NCBI RefSeq assembly: GCF_021462225.1
Contig: NC_061804.1
Coordinates: 10,670,740-10,734,739 of the forward strand
Source: Girardinichthys multiradiatus
Taxonomy: Eukaryota > Chordata > Actinopteri > Cyprinodontiformes > Goodeidae
DNA length: 64,000 nt
Direction of reading: 5' to 3'
Notes under the pieces: model-generated
The model's database searches: none
Told to the model about the DNA's origin: nothing
What the model saw: the letters and a program-made list of their open reading frames with translations, nothing else
Shown here: positions 24,350 through 36,453 of the stretch, one piece after another
Numbering within the stretch: position 1 is the first letter of the stretch
How the letters are laid out: the number at the start of each line of letters is the position of its first letter
Made by a program: the position numbers and the translations under genes

Positions 24350-24630
24350 TTACCATTTAACACTGTTTTTAACGCAACTTGGTTTCTACCTGAACGGTTT
24401 ATCATTGACACACACAATGTATGACCGAAGATCTCCCCTTTGACATCATTTCTGGGCGACTTTGGACTTGCAAAATTTAATATCGAAATATGCTTATTTT
24501 GTGTCACAACTGTCTTTTATCACATCTTTAGTCATGATATGTCAATTACTGCTCAATTCCTTCAATATTAAGTGTCTTCTTATTAAGTGTTTCTGCATTT
24601 GTGAGGAAATGCATGTGACAGGCACTTTAA

Positions 24631-26934
24631 TAACTGTGCTTTTAAGAACACAATTATTGTAAAATATTCCATCTCAGGTTTGACCAGATCATACACTGTG
24701 GTTTTCATGCTTGTCTCAATCAAAGGTGGCCCCATTAAAAAAATCAGTTTAAAGAATAACGTCCTCTATAAATAAAAATATTAATTAGGTTTAGTGTATA
24801 ACGATCCAGGTTTGACATGTCTAACTTCAGATGCTTTAAGATTCCAGGTTTTAGAACCTAAACAGTCCCTTACTTTTGAGCTTCAAATAAGCCACAGACA
24901 TTATAATCATTAATCAGGTATACAGCTGCTAAAAAGCTCCTAAATAGTAGAACCAGAAGAGAACTGGTTCAATGTGCAACTGCTTCCTTGTGCTGCTGCC
25001 TGAAAGAATGACGCCATATTGCCCACATTGAGACCAGCCACGGCTGTGTTAACCAGGTTTTGATCCTTTATTTGAGTTCTGATTAGTCTCATGCAGATTT
25101 AGTTTCTGACATCAAGAATCCACAGAGTCAAATAAAAGTGAAGTTTTGTATCCAGCTCCACGTGACTTCAGGCTGACCATTTCTATTATCCTCTCGGCAC
25201 CTAAATGACGTTACCTTAAATCCACCTGCTAACCACCGACATAAAACTGTTTATTTCATTAGGTCAGACATCCACATTCTCCACAGATTTACTCATGGGC
25301 AGCAGGGATTAGATTGTGAGTGCAATTTTTACAGGGTAATTAGATGATTTTGACACGAGTTTGATCAAACAGTCCACAGAGCGAGAGCCGCATCTGCTGT
25401 CAAATCAACACCTTCTTAATGCGTCTATGCCTCATCTTGTTTCCGCATCAGCACCTCAAAGCAGACTTCACTGAAGCACAAAGAAAAATGGAACGTATGT
25501 TTTCTTAGTGTACACGTACTGTATTAAACTGCCTTATACATCCCTCCATTTCCAGTTAACTTAAATCTATTAGATATGCTAAATGTGCTAACCAAACTAA
25601 TTGCTCCTGAAAATGAGAGTTTAAGACTATTTAGATATTAGAACTTGGCATATTTAATTTTCACCGTGTCTTTGTTTTGGTAAAACCGTAAAATCCCATA
25701 CGGAGCGGTCTTGCCTCTCTCTCTGCCTCACAAGCAGAATGCAACATTGCTTCTACTCCAAATATGAATAATTAATGACCATTCAGAGCAGATTGGCTCC
25801 TTGAATTATGCTGTATAGTTACAGTGAAATACGTAGTTTACCAGTCGAACACAATAAATCAGAGTTGTCCTAACAATTAACATTGTCCACTGCTGCAGTT
25901 TATTCAAAATGGAGGAACATAAATTGAATTTTCTGTCTGTTTGTGTTCTGCCCTTCAAAGAAAATATACCATTTTTTATTCTGATTGGTTTTATTTAATA
26001 ACTGTGAATTTTGATGTCTAACCTGAAATTCTGATGCATTTTAATGCTCCAAGTTATAGTTGTTATGGATAAATTGAAATCAGCATGCAGCTCTGCATCC
26101 TGAATTTCCAGAAACCTACTAATGTGATTCTGTTTCCTGCCGAGTTAACCAGCATACCTTCATGTTCCTGTTTGTGCACACATGCAGTATTGAAGGTGTT
26201 TGTTAACAAAAGCATTTGTTTCATGTCTGAAAGGCACGATTATAAAATAAAACCTTTTAAAGAACATCTGTGACATTCATGCAGCTGCATAAACTAAGAC
26301 CATAGTGATTTATGAAGAGCTTCACGTAAAATGCATCACCATCATCTCTGCTGGTGCGTTCTGAGCCATGGTGGGTGCCTCGAGAGTGGGTCTGCCGACA
26401 GCCATGCCAATTTAAAAAGTAAACAACTCTGCAGAAAAACTGCACAAGGTGCACATCTTGTCTCATTCTCTCCTCCCAGAAGACAGGCTCTTTTGTTTCT
26501 GTTTTTCACGCCAAGGCTGGGCCAGCTTGACACCTGAAGAAGCTAGCCAATCACAAAGAGCCTGGGATAAACTAAGAGCCTTTGCTAACCATTACATCAT
26601 TACAGTGAGTCACTTCCTGGGATTAAGAGGCATTGGAATACATGCCCATATAAATCCTGACTCCAAATGACAGTTAATCTGCAACAAAGTGAGACAGCAA
26701 TACGTCTGATTCAAGATCTAAATGGTGGTCCATAGGGTGAGCCGGTTTCTGGGCTGTGCACGGCCAATTCAGATAAAGTATGTCCGTAGCACAACAACCC
26801 AGCAACTGATACTAAGACTGACGAGTCCCTTCAACAATGTTTTTAAAATAAAGACTCCATTCAGGTTTTTAATCTGAAGCATAGCCCTGAGACTGTATTG
26901 GTGGATGTTTTAACTGACATGTATGTCAAGAGCA
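24631..26934. other. Intronic spacer, possible conserved non-coding DNA
   Basis: No mobile element identified. Around 25690-25870 the sequence is non-repetitive and includes AATATGAATAATTAATGACC, a dense run of homeodomain-type ATTA cores. This resembles vertebrate conserved non-coding elements but is not proof. Confidence 0.35.
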
Positions 26935-27760
26935 AGGCATCTAAATCTTCTGCGCTGCTATTACAGCTGACTGAAAAGTAAGTATGCCCACAAGGTACTG
27001 TGCTAAACTGGATCCACTTTTATTTGGCAGACTAGGACTACTTTGAGTAATTTGCCAATTATACATCTAAGCAAACAAAGATCACAAGTGGGGTTTCCTT
27101 AAGGGCTCTTTCGCAGGTCAGTTTTATTCGACATCATAATAATCCCCCCTAACTTAGACTATATAGTAATCATAGTCTGATGATCTCATAATCTGAACAT
27201 ATTTTACAATATTTATGCTGATGACATACAAATGTAAATTTTTTTCCTGCCAACACTGGACCACAGTTCACAGCTATCACTGTCCAAAATATCCATGAGT
27301 GGAGGTCCTACACATTAATGCTAGGATTATAAAAGGGAACTTGTGGGAATCAGCAGGTAAATCTGTTCAATTTAAACAATCATTTCCAAACATCAATATA
27401 AACATTTTGCTTTGTCACAGGCAAAAAAAATATTTGATATTTAAAGGTTCAACTTTAATACAATACATCAAACATATTAAACCCATAGTAATGAAACTTC
27501 AATTCATGTGATCCAGGTGGTCAAACATGGGCCCAATAGGCTTATTCTTTGGGATCCAGGGTTCTAAAAATAATCTGTACATCTGACTGAGGAAACTGTA
27601 GCATGATTTTATTTTCAGCTGGTTGGATTGTTGAATACATCGTTTTCTGAAAAAAGAAAATCTATCAGGCTGCTGCTGCACATCCAAAATGCTGCTCCAG
27701 GAGTCCTTGTCCTACAACGTTCAGCTTCAAAGATACACCTAAATACACCACAAACTTAAA
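26935..27760 (+). mobile_element. Degraded L2-like LINE, reverse transcriptase part
   Basis: Conceptual reading on the plus strand, across frames, gives recognisable pieces of an L2-clade reverse transcriptase: GGGTTTCCTTAAGGGCTCT (a GVPQG-type motif B region) near 27091, then a TATGCTGATGACATACAA stretch (YADD catalytic motif) near 27216. Later comes LHIQNAA-type sequence near 27680. Frameshifts and stops are frequent. No ends are visible. Confidence 0.6.
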
Positions 27761-28612
27761 TATCAGCAGTGATCAGTTAACACACAACACCCCAACCTGA
27801 AGCTAAATTATATTCCAAGGATTAATATTCAACAATTCCTAAATAGTGTTACGGATTACAACACAACCTTGATAGCAGGACATGGAGAGCCAAAGGGGTG
27901 TCAAAATTAAATAATAAAACTCTAAAACCAGAATAGATTTCATAATTATTTTTCTTTCTCTTAAATGTTTGCTTTAACAGAGGGGCTTGTTTTCGAGGGT
28001 GTGTTGATAGATTTTAGGTAAACAAACAATAAAACAATTACTTTTGTTTTTAACTTGAGTTCAAGACCAAACACCTGCTTGATATAAAGTTTCAGCTATT
28101 TTTATGCCTTAATTGAATGCTGGAAAAATAAAAGAAATATTTTGGTTTTCAGAACTAACAAAAGGAGGGTTGTTAAAAGACCTACAGGATGAAGAATAGG
28201 TTGAAAACAAAATGATCAATGTGTAAGACAGGTTTTAAATTTAAAATGATAAGACACAACTAATGGCATCTTTAATGAGCAGTTATCACTGAAGACATCA
28301 GATGTTTAAGAAAATGGGTTGTTCTCTTAAGCTGGCTTAAAATATACTTTTAAACTAGAAAGTCCCCATGGACTGCAAACAAAGCCCGCATGATAACTCT
28401 GGCAACCCGGGATCTGAACAACAGTTTTATCACAGAAGACTGCTTTGATACAATATTTGATAGGCCACTCTATTTCAACCGTCATGCATGACCACTTTGC
28501 GTGCTAATAACATATTTGAGCAGTTGGATTGGTTTCCATTCACCTTGATGGTCCCACTGGATGCAGGAGATCATGGAGAGTAGTGGGAACTTTGTGATGG
28601 CAAAACTAAACT
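27761..28612. other. Intronic spacer, no gene seen
   Basis: AT-rich, nothing recognised. Confidence 0.4.
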
Positions 28613-28850
28613 CAGAGTATTTATATAGCACCAACTCACAACAAATGTCATTTCAAAGCACATAAAAAGACAAACCTGAACATATAATAAGATCAATCCA
28701 TCCATGCAGCTGGCTGTTTGATCCTAGTTATAATGCCATGCTAACAAACTCTGTTCCTAATTAATCCTCAGTTCCAGTTAATGAAAACTATCTAAGAATG
28801 TCCAGCCAGTTGAATCAAGTCACTGACTTTGCAGTAATCCCAACTTCACA
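28613..28850 (-). mobile_element. L2-like LINE 3' tail
   Basis: Complement of the 3' UTR of the LINE at 56918-58776: TATTTATATAGCACCAACTC here matches the ATTGGGGCTATATAAATA end there, and CAGTCACTGACTTTGCAG-like blocks follow in the same order. It is a 5'-truncated copy in the opposite orientation. Confidence 0.65.
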
Positions 28851-29088
28851 TGAAAAATGTGACATGACCAAAGACGAGCATCACAGCATTGGCAAGAAGG
28901 TGATTCAAAAGCTTCACTTTTTCGACCATGACAGACTGTTACTGTACACCCAGTCCTAAATTTTCATTCTCAGAGTATGATACCCGAGTAGAAATACGAT
29001 GGTTTCAAACAATCACCATTGCTGTGATTATGAATATGAATGTATTATTAAGTATTTAATATTAATTCTTTAATATTTCATTAAATTA

Positions 29089-30683
29089 CAAGTCCTTCTC
29101 AAAATATTAGCATATTGTGATAAAGTTCATTATTTTCCATAATGTCATGATGAAAATTTAGCATTCATATATTTTAGATTCATTGCACACTAACTGAAAT
29201 ATTTCAGGTCTTTTATTGTCTTAATACGGATGATTTTGGCATACAGCTCATGAAAACCCAAAATTCCTATCTCACAAAATTAGCATATTTCATCCGACCA
29301 ATAAAAGAAAAGTGTTTTTAATACAAAAAACGTCAACCTTCAAATAATCATGTACAGTTATGCACTTAATACTTGGTTGGGAATCCTTTGGCAGAAATGA
29401 CTGCTTCAATGCGGCGTGGCATGGAGGCAATCGGCCTGTGGCACTGCTGAGGTCTTATGGAGGCCCAGGATGCTTCGATAGCGGCCTTTAGCTCATCCAG
29501 AGTGTTGGGTCTTGAGTCTCTCAACGTTCTCTTCACAATATCGCAAAGATTCTCTATGGGGTTCAGGTCAGGAGAGTTGGCAGGCCAATTGAGCACAGTG
29601 ATACCATGGTCAGTAAACCATTTACCAGTGGTTTTGGCACTGTGAGCAGGTGCCAGGTCGTGCTGAAAAATGAAATCTTCATCTCCATAAAGCTTTTCAG
29701 CAGATGGAAGTATGAAGTGCTCCAAAATCTCCTGATCGCTAGATGCATTGACCCTGCCCTTGATAAAACACAGTGGACCAACACCAGCAGCTGACACGGC
29801 ACCTCAGACCATCACTGACTGTGGGTACTTGACACTGGACTTCTGGCATTTTGGCATTTCCTTCTCCCCAGTCTTCCTCCAGACTCTGGCACCTTGATTT
29901 CCGAATGACATGCAGAATTTGCTTTCATCCGAAAAAAGTACTTTGGACCACTGAGCAACAGTCCAGTGCTGCTTCTCTGTAGCCCAGGTCAGGCGCTTCT
30001 GCCGCTGTTTCTGCTTCAAAAGTGGCTTGACCTGGGGAATGCGGCACCTGTAGCCCATTTCCTGCACATGCCTGTGCACGGTGGCTCTGGATGTTTCTAC
30101 TCCATACTCAGGTCCCCCAAGGTCTGGAATCGGCCCTTCTCCACAATCTTCCTCAGGGTCCGGTCACCTCTTCTCGTTGTGCAGCGTTTTCTGCCACACT
30201 TTTTCCTTCCCACAGACTTCCCACTGGGGTGCCTTGATACAGCACTCTGGGAACAGCCTATTCGTTCAGAAATTTCTTTCTGTGTCTTACTCCTCTTGCT
30301 TGAGGGTGTCAATAGTGGCCTTCTGGACAGCAGTCAGGTCGGCAGTCTTACCCATGATTGGGGTTTTGAGTGATGAACCAGGCTGGGAGTTTTAAAGGCC
30401 TCAGGAATCTTTTGCAGGTGTTTAGAGTTAACTCATTGATTCAGATGATTAGGTTCATAGCTCGTTTAGAGACCCTTTTAATGATATGCTAATTTTATGA
30501 GATGGGAATTTTGGGTTTTCATGAGCTGTATGCCAAAATCATCTGTATTAAGACAATAAAAGACCTGAAATATTTCAGTTAGTGTGCAATGAATCTAAAA
30601 TATATGAATGTTAAATTTTCATCATGACATTATGGAAAATAATTAACTTTATCACAATATGCTAATATTTTGAGAAGGACCTG
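29089..30683 (-). mobile_element. Tc1-like transposon with long terminal repeats, lineage D, complete but inactive
   Basis: Long terminal inverted repeats of about 200 bp. The left runs from 29089 (CAAGTCCTTCTCAAAATATT) to about 29300 and the right from about 30480 to 30683 (complement CAGGTCCTTCTCAAAATATT). Flanks are TA on the left and CA on the right, so the expected TA duplication has one change. The transposase is on the minus strand and broken. The copy at 63215 is the same family and better preserved. Confidence 0.88.
29366..30355 (-). pseudogene. Tc1-like DD34E transposase, frameshifted and with a nonsense change
   Basis: The start codon is at 30355-30353 (MGKTADLTAV), after the right terminal repeat. 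Order: helix-turn-helix with QKEISERIGCSQSAVSRH, basic linker GRKKCGRKRCTTRRGDRT, a second domain with TVHRHVQEMGYRC, then the catalytic core with the first aspartate in FSDESKF, the second in QHDLAPAHS, and the glutamate in NPIENLC exactly 34 residues later (DD34E). The protein ends SAKGFPTKY at 29366. Breaks: a frameshift near 30310, another near 30095, and a stop (TGA) at about 29800 where the 63-kb copy has tryptophan. The enzyme would cut and paste at TA sites; this copy cannot make it. Confidence 0.88.
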
Positions 30684-30689
30684 CATATT

Positions 30690-32440
30690 TCGGTCTGTTA
30701 AGGGTTGTCCTGTGAATACCAGCCCAATAAGGCGATGGTATTATGACAAAATTGAAAGGGATGAGCCAAGCTCTGGCATTATTGAATAGCAAAACTCTGC
30801 ACACACATGGAATGAATTTACACAATTTATTAAAATACAAGAATTTATTAACCAAAAAAAAAAAGTCAACTCAAAGTCAAACGTATTTCAATCAACAAAC
30901 TCTTTACTATGCTAAAACAATCCAACTAACTACCGAGTAGAATTAAAAGAATAGGGAAGACTAATGAGCTATGTACAATATCAACAAGTTGATTAAAGAT
31001 GATTAGAAATCATGACCAAAAGAGTGATGCAACATTACCATACAATGTTTATGTTTGAGAACCAAGGATTATCTTGAAGAATATGGAAATGAAGTTAGTC
31101 TTGGAACCAACTTAGGCAATAATCAGCAAACCTTTAGACAACCATTCACAATGCAAGAACTGATAAAATATTATTTTAATAAAATACTATTTTAAAGAAT
31201 GATTTGCTGAATAAAACCAACCTTCTGGATGACCATTTCTCAACAGTGTTTAATTAGCTGCCTTTATTTATTAAAATAATATTGAAATAAGTATTATTAA
31301 GGAAATAGTAAGATAATATTTAACGAAATATTATTTTGAATAAGAACCAAATCTTTCTGGAGAAACTGGGCTTAATGGTGTTTACTTAGTTTTCAAGTTT
31401 AGTAAAATAATATTTAGGGAAATATTATTTCCTAGCTTGAAAACTAACAACCTTTTTGGGTAAATGATCCTTAGAAGCAAGCACATGTTCTTAGCGGTTA
31501 GTGGTTGGGGCTAACAAAATAAGCTTATAGCTTATCATCAGAATCAAACACATACCTTTAAAATACCATTAATAAAAGGGTTAAAATGCATAACCGCGGA
31601 CAGCGGGTTATGGCCAATCTTCTGTGTTTAAAATCACCCTTTAAATAAAGTTTGTCTTAACTAAAAAACACAAACACAGAACACACAAACTGAGCACATG
31701 TGCTGAGCAGATAATCTGCTAGCACTAAGATGGCCGAGTTTCAACACAAACAAAACCAAACATCATAAAACGAAAAATGTTTAGATGATTTAATTCTAAA
31801 CTACTTCTCTCTGCCCAAAATGCAACATCTTACGTGAACCGTGCTGAGGAAAAGTTGTCTGGGCCGACGAAGTTGAGAAAAGCTTCCACAGTCAACAAAG
31901 GGTTAACTGCAGCTAACCTCCGTAGCTGTGGGTTGGGGCGGCTCGTTCTGTCGGCCGGCCAAACTGCACATTACTGCTGTAACCACGGTGATGCGGTCCC
32001 GTTGTCCTTCCTTCAGACCGGGAAAACTGCTCCACTCGGCGTTGTAGAGACAGGGTCTCTGTTGGGAACTCTCTGGAACACAATTTGCTTCAGTAGACCT
32101 CAGAGAGAAACTCAAGCCACGCTTGTACCTTAATTACCCGTTCATGAATGAATACCAGATACACAAACAGCAGTTCATTCCTACTTAACTTAGTGCATAT
32201 GATCACATGATCGTATGACAGTCTTGGATCCAGTTTGAAGAGTTACGTCTGTTTGCCTGCAAAGAGACATCCTCCATCCATCCTCTCCATCCAGGTCTGT
32301 TGGGGACCTACATGGAAGAGGTCAGTTTGTTGCAAAAGCGGGGTTTTTACTCGGACAGTGACGTCACAGGAAGTCCGCTGTTACCCCTTTTCCTGCCTGT
32401 GCTGGAAGTAGGTTAATGCGATTTATTTTGAAAGTTCCAG
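30690..32440. other. Unclassified repeat-like block
   Basis: Distinct in texture from its neighbours. It begins next to the Tc1 copy, passes through an AT-rich zone with repeated AAATATTATTT-type palindromes (31161-31444), and ends in a GC-richer part around 31840-32110 with open frames on both strands. I see no reverse transcriptase, transposase or exon motif. It may be a non-coding mobile element of a family I do not recognise, or simply unique intron DNA. Confidence 0.3.
31389..31444. repeat. Long imperfect stem-loop
   Basis: Outer arms GTTTTCAAG (31389-31397) and CTTGAAAAC (31436-31444). Inner perfect 11-bp arms AAATAATATTT (31405-31415) and AAATATTATTT (31420-31430), with loop AGGG. Related palindromes occur upstream at 31165-31195, 31272-31320 and 31325-31337. 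Confidence 0.9.
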
Positions 32441-34239
32441 AAAAGTTCTTACTGGCCCATCATGTTGTACCCATGGCTGTGGTGCCAACATACAAACAGT
32501 GTGTAACATGATCCAACTGTTTTTTTCCAACTGTTTACAAAGAGAAAAGCTCAAATCACTCCAGCACTTCCACTGGCATCTAATCAGCAAGGACTTTAAA
32601 CCAAAGGAATGACAATGTTCTAAAAGTAACTTTTTAAAAGCAGGTTTTGCCGAGCCTTCCCTTCAGTCTCCTGCTCCATCCTACCATCACTCGTGAACAA
32701 GACACAAAGATTCTTGAGCTCTTTTGCTTAAGGTAGAGTGACCCAAATCGGAAGGGGGCAAGCCACGTTTTTCCAGTTCAGAACCATAGCTTTGATTTGT
32801 CCGGGAAATGCATCGTATCACTGATAACCCCTGCAATGAAGACTGAGGCTTAAGGCTGCCCTGGACACCAGACAACATGCGGCTCTCTTGTAGAGGTCAG
32901 ATTAATAATTTACACACTGTCAGAAGATCTCCAACGGACAGACAGAAACACATCATGACAACATCTCTGCAAACACGCTCCCTGAAAAGGTGACGATGAA
33001 GAACACAACACTCCTACAGACAGCTTAAGCCAGAAAACTACCAGCAGGTTTGATCAATTTAATATGCATTGTTTGTGTATTTAAAGATTTGCAGCCAACC
33101 ACCACATGTGATAGATATGTTTTTCTGTACTAAAGCACCAGTAAATAAACTTTCTCCAAATAAATGTGGACTTTATGGATGTTTTCGGATTATTTAAAGG
33201 ATTTGTTGAACAATGAAACAACATCTGCTTTTATAACTCAAGAAAGAACAAGTGATCTCTGATGAATTTTTATTCGAGCTCAAATGGTGCATTAAATTCT
33301 ATCTTGAGATGCTTTTCATAGTTGGCTGAAACAGGTGAACGGTGTAAACAATAATAATTTTATTCACATTAAAACAAAGGAAAGTGAGACATGTCTGACT
33401 TTCAAAGACACAAAATACCATCTGTTCAACAATGTCAGCCCTGAAGGGAAGTAATGTTGGGATAGTGACAGTTTATAAATAACACTGAGCCACATGATGG
33501 GAGGAAAGTAAGCTGGATCATCAATGCAAATCCTATTCCCAATAAAACCTGTTCTTGTAGTTCTGCAGGCAGTTCAAGGGAGGACATGGACATCACACTG
33601 GGATTCTGTTATACAGTAATGGAGTCGATCATCACCTTGGGCATCCTCACCAAACTTGGCAGCCTCACTAAAAGAGCTCAGCAGAGAAGTGAAAAAGACC
33701 TACAATGCACTGCAAGTTGGAGCAGCAGCTGTCATAACGCTGATCAGTCTGGTAAATTTGGGCCTGAGGTTTTTATTTAGGAAAGTCCCAGCGAGCATCT
33801 AAAAATCAAACATAATCTGTTAAAACTAACCAAGCAGCACAGACGCACAAGCATATATGAGGACTGCTTTGAAAAACACTGGTTTTCACTGTGCTCAATG
33901 TTATTAAAGGCACAAGAGGGTGGAATACACATGTCCCTTATTGTACTGCCAAAATCTCACACAAAGTGTTTTAAAAATCTAAATTTAATTTGAGCACATG
34001 CAGCTTGTTTACCTTTTCAGCTACAAAAGTTCCAGACAGGTTTGGCATGAAATAAATTATGAATATGTTGAAAAGCACATAAAGGCAACTGTTAAGTATG
34101 TTAGAAGATCTGTTATGCTGTGGGCCTGTGTCTCTTGAAAAGGACCTGGAAACCATGTTAGCATCATGAACTCTGAAATACAAAAACATTTCACATTACA
34201 TTCTGGCAGCCTCTGCCAGTAAACCAAAAGAGGGTCGTC
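32441..34239. other. Intronic spacer, no gene recognised
   Basis: AT-rich sequence. A weak resemblance to a LINE reverse transcriptase C-terminus near 33586-33780 is not strong enough to call. Confidence 0.35.
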
Positions 34240-34680
34240 ATTGGGTATTCACAAGGATACTGGTCTACAAAATATCAGCCAAATCAACACAGAAATGGTT
34301 GCAGCATGAAAATTGACCTTTGTCAGTGACCATCCCAGTCCCCAGAACAAATTCCTATAAAAATCCTGTGGGCTGAGCTGAAAAGAAGAGACCATAAAGA
34401 ACTTATGACTCTGGATGATCTAGTGAGATTTTGCAGAGATGAATGGTCAAAGATCCTTCTCTCTATATGTTCCAGCCTTGGGAAATGTGCTGTGCTGTTG
34501 GGAAAACTGGGTTGAAAATATTCCCAACAGCAGGGCTGCCAATAACTGATCCACCAGTGATTTTGTAAGCTATTCTGTCGTAATTGAACAAATGTCCTCC
34601 CATTCATGAAGGGATCTTTCCCAAGATTTTGTGTTTCTTGTAGCGTTGTGATGTATTTTTTGGGCATTTGGTTGATATTT
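34240..34680 (+). mobile_element. Degraded Tc1-like fragment, transposase 3' half
   Basis: Plus-strand stretches AATCAACACAGAAATGGTTG, CATCCCAGTCCCCAGA, TGTGGGCTGAGCTGAA and TGAATGGTCAAAGATCC followed by TATGTTCCAGCCTT are in the order found at the C-terminal end of one fish Tc1 transposase (the NP-x-ENLWGELK region and beyond). The frame is broken. A related fragment is at 60700-61124. Confidence 0.6.
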
Positions 34681-34884
34681 TATCTCTCATTAAAATTATA
34701 TAATTAAATAAAAAAATGAGACTGTTTATTTCATTTAGGTGACAAACCTACAGAGCACCATGTCATTGAATTATATTTCTAACGCAACTTTAAGCATCAA
34801 AATTGTTCACCTTGTGGCACATGTTATTCCCTGAATTTCACCACAGTGTGGGACAATAAACGCTATTTCTAGTCTACTATGTTC

Positions 34885-34985
34885 TTAGAGATGCACTGGT
34901 CAAGCCTTTATTGGATCATACAGAATTATGATTCCCTCTAAGGTCTGACCTCCAGATTACAATTGTGAACTATTCTCTTTAAAAA
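34885..34985. mobile_element. Partial hAT-like MITE
   Basis: Starts TTAGAGATGCACTGGTCAAG and shares the AAGGTCTGACCTCCAGATTA block with the MITE at 2487-2752. Only the left part is present. Confidence 0.5.
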
Positions 34986-36035
34986 CTTGTTCGTGTAAAC
35001 CTTGCTTTAATTAAGCAATTAAACTAAACTAACTGACCTCCCCAAACAGGTTCTGTGAAGGAGATCGTGGTTTAGAGTCAAAAAGAAAAAGATAACAAGA
35101 TTATTCATTTTACTCATCAAATCATCTATTCAAAACTTTTATCTGATATTTACTAAGTTCAAAATGAAGTACAGACTCAAAAGCCTTCTGAGAAAGTGTT
35201 CATCAGCGTTGATTCATTTATTAGACTAGAAAAAAAAACTCCTGATTTTACAACGTTTAAAAAAAAAAAAGACTGATTTCAATCACGGCTGACTCAACAA
35301 AACTTAAGAGTGAAGAAAGCAGAAATATAATTGCTATAGCAAGTTTTTATTTAAAATACTTGCTATAGTAGCAAGTATTTTTAATTAAAATGGGAAATGT
35401 TTTGGGTCATTTATGGTCTTTTATAAATAAGCTGTTCTATAATAAGCAAACAAATTTAGTTAAATCCAATATGAAGAAAATATAGATTTGACCATAAATA
35501 TGCAGAGATTAAAAGGCTTGCTAAATAAAGCCTTTTAAATTAGATTTTAATTTCAATTACATAAGGAATCTCAGTGTTTTTTAATTTGATCAGATATGCA
35601 GGTTGAGACTTCAGGTGTGGCAATGTTCTCACATGCAAACTTGGTGCTAATTGAGTGTTTCTGTCTTTACAATGAGCTCAGCCTCCTCCTCTGTGTTTCC
35701 TCCACATTCAGTTCTCTATAGGACTCCGTCAGAGCTCACACAATGAAATAAAAAAATAATAAGATATCACACATATTCATGAGCTGATTCACATGCAAAG
35801 CCAGCCTATCCTCATCTAACAACCAGATGAAATTGAACAGCTAGTTGAGCCACTTTAAACTTCTGTAGGAACCATGAGCACCTTTACATCTCAGAGCGCT
35901 GTGATACAACAGGAGATAACTGATAAAGGAAAACCTGTTTCATTTGCATTTCACCGTTGCATTAGGTTTTTATTGTTGAATTAGGCACAGAGAGAGAAAT
36001 GTTGTAGCTTTATTAATATTCCTATTGTCTAAAAG
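34986..36035. other. Intronic spacer, no gene seen
   Basis: AT-rich, with a 12-bp hairpin at 35354-35380 (listed separately). No exon or other repeat family identified. Confidence 0.4.
35354..35380. repeat. 12-bp perfect hairpin
   Basis: AAATACTTGCTA and its complement TAGCAAGTATTT separated by TAG. A further CTTGCTATAGCAAG-like sequence lies just upstream at about 35328-35344, so the element is partly duplicated. Confidence 0.9.
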
Positions 36036-36039
36036 TTGT

Positions 36040-36453
36040 GTCCATCATCCCTCCACGAACCATTATTTATCCATTCATCTATCCATCCATCCATCCCTCC
36101 ATCATCCATCTATCCACAAACCATTATTCATCCATCCATCCATCCATCCATCCACAAACCATTATTTATCCATTCATCTATCCATTCATCCCTCCATCAT
36201 CCATCCATCCACAAACCATTATTCATCCATCCATCCATCCATGAACCATTATTTATCCATCCATCCATCCATCCATCATTATTTATCCATAAATCCATCC
36301 ATCCATCCATCATTATTTATCCATCCATCCATCCATCCATCATTATTTATCCATCCATCCATCCATACATCCATCCATCATTATTTATCCATAAATCCAT
36401 CCATCCATCCATCATTATTTACCCATCCATCCATCCATCCATCTATCCATCCA
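36040..36453. repeat. CCAT satellite with higher-order pattern
   Basis: About 410 bp of (CCAT)n, interrupted at intervals by ATTATTTATCCATAAAT or ACAAACCATTATTCAT. The interruptions recur, giving units of about 40-50 bp. Open frames of up to 153 codons in all three plus-strand frames encode only Ser-Ile-His-Pro repeats and are not genes. Confidence 0.95.

Larger units (their letters stand above)
22386..24626. mobile_element. TTAA-flanked inverted-repeat transposon (piggyBac/Kolobok-type target site)
   Basis: The left end is TTAA (22382-22385) followed by AGTGCCTGTGACATCG. The right end, complemented, is AGTGCCTGTCACATGC followed by TTAA (24627-24630). The first 14 bases of the ends match with one mismatch and are directly flanked by the four-base TTAA duplication. 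Known superfamilies with this target are piggyBac and Kolobok. No transposase of either kind is visible, so this is a non-autonomous or eroded copy. It contains a complete Tc1-like deletion derivative (23057-23924) and a SINE (24209-24349). Without them about 1.2 kb is its own, including a GC-richer part at 22620-22870. Confidence 0.65.

Noticed and set aside
29966..30395. Plus-strand frames of 104-135 codons
   Set aside because: They are antisense to the lineage-D Tc1 transposase pseudogene.
33586..33780. Possible LINE reverse transcriptase C-terminal piece
   Set aside because: Resemblance is limited to a few residues and no neighbouring motif supports it.
36040..36453. CRISPR-like array
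   Set aside because: Short uniform CCAT repeats without unique spacers, in a vertebrate genome; it is a microsatellite.
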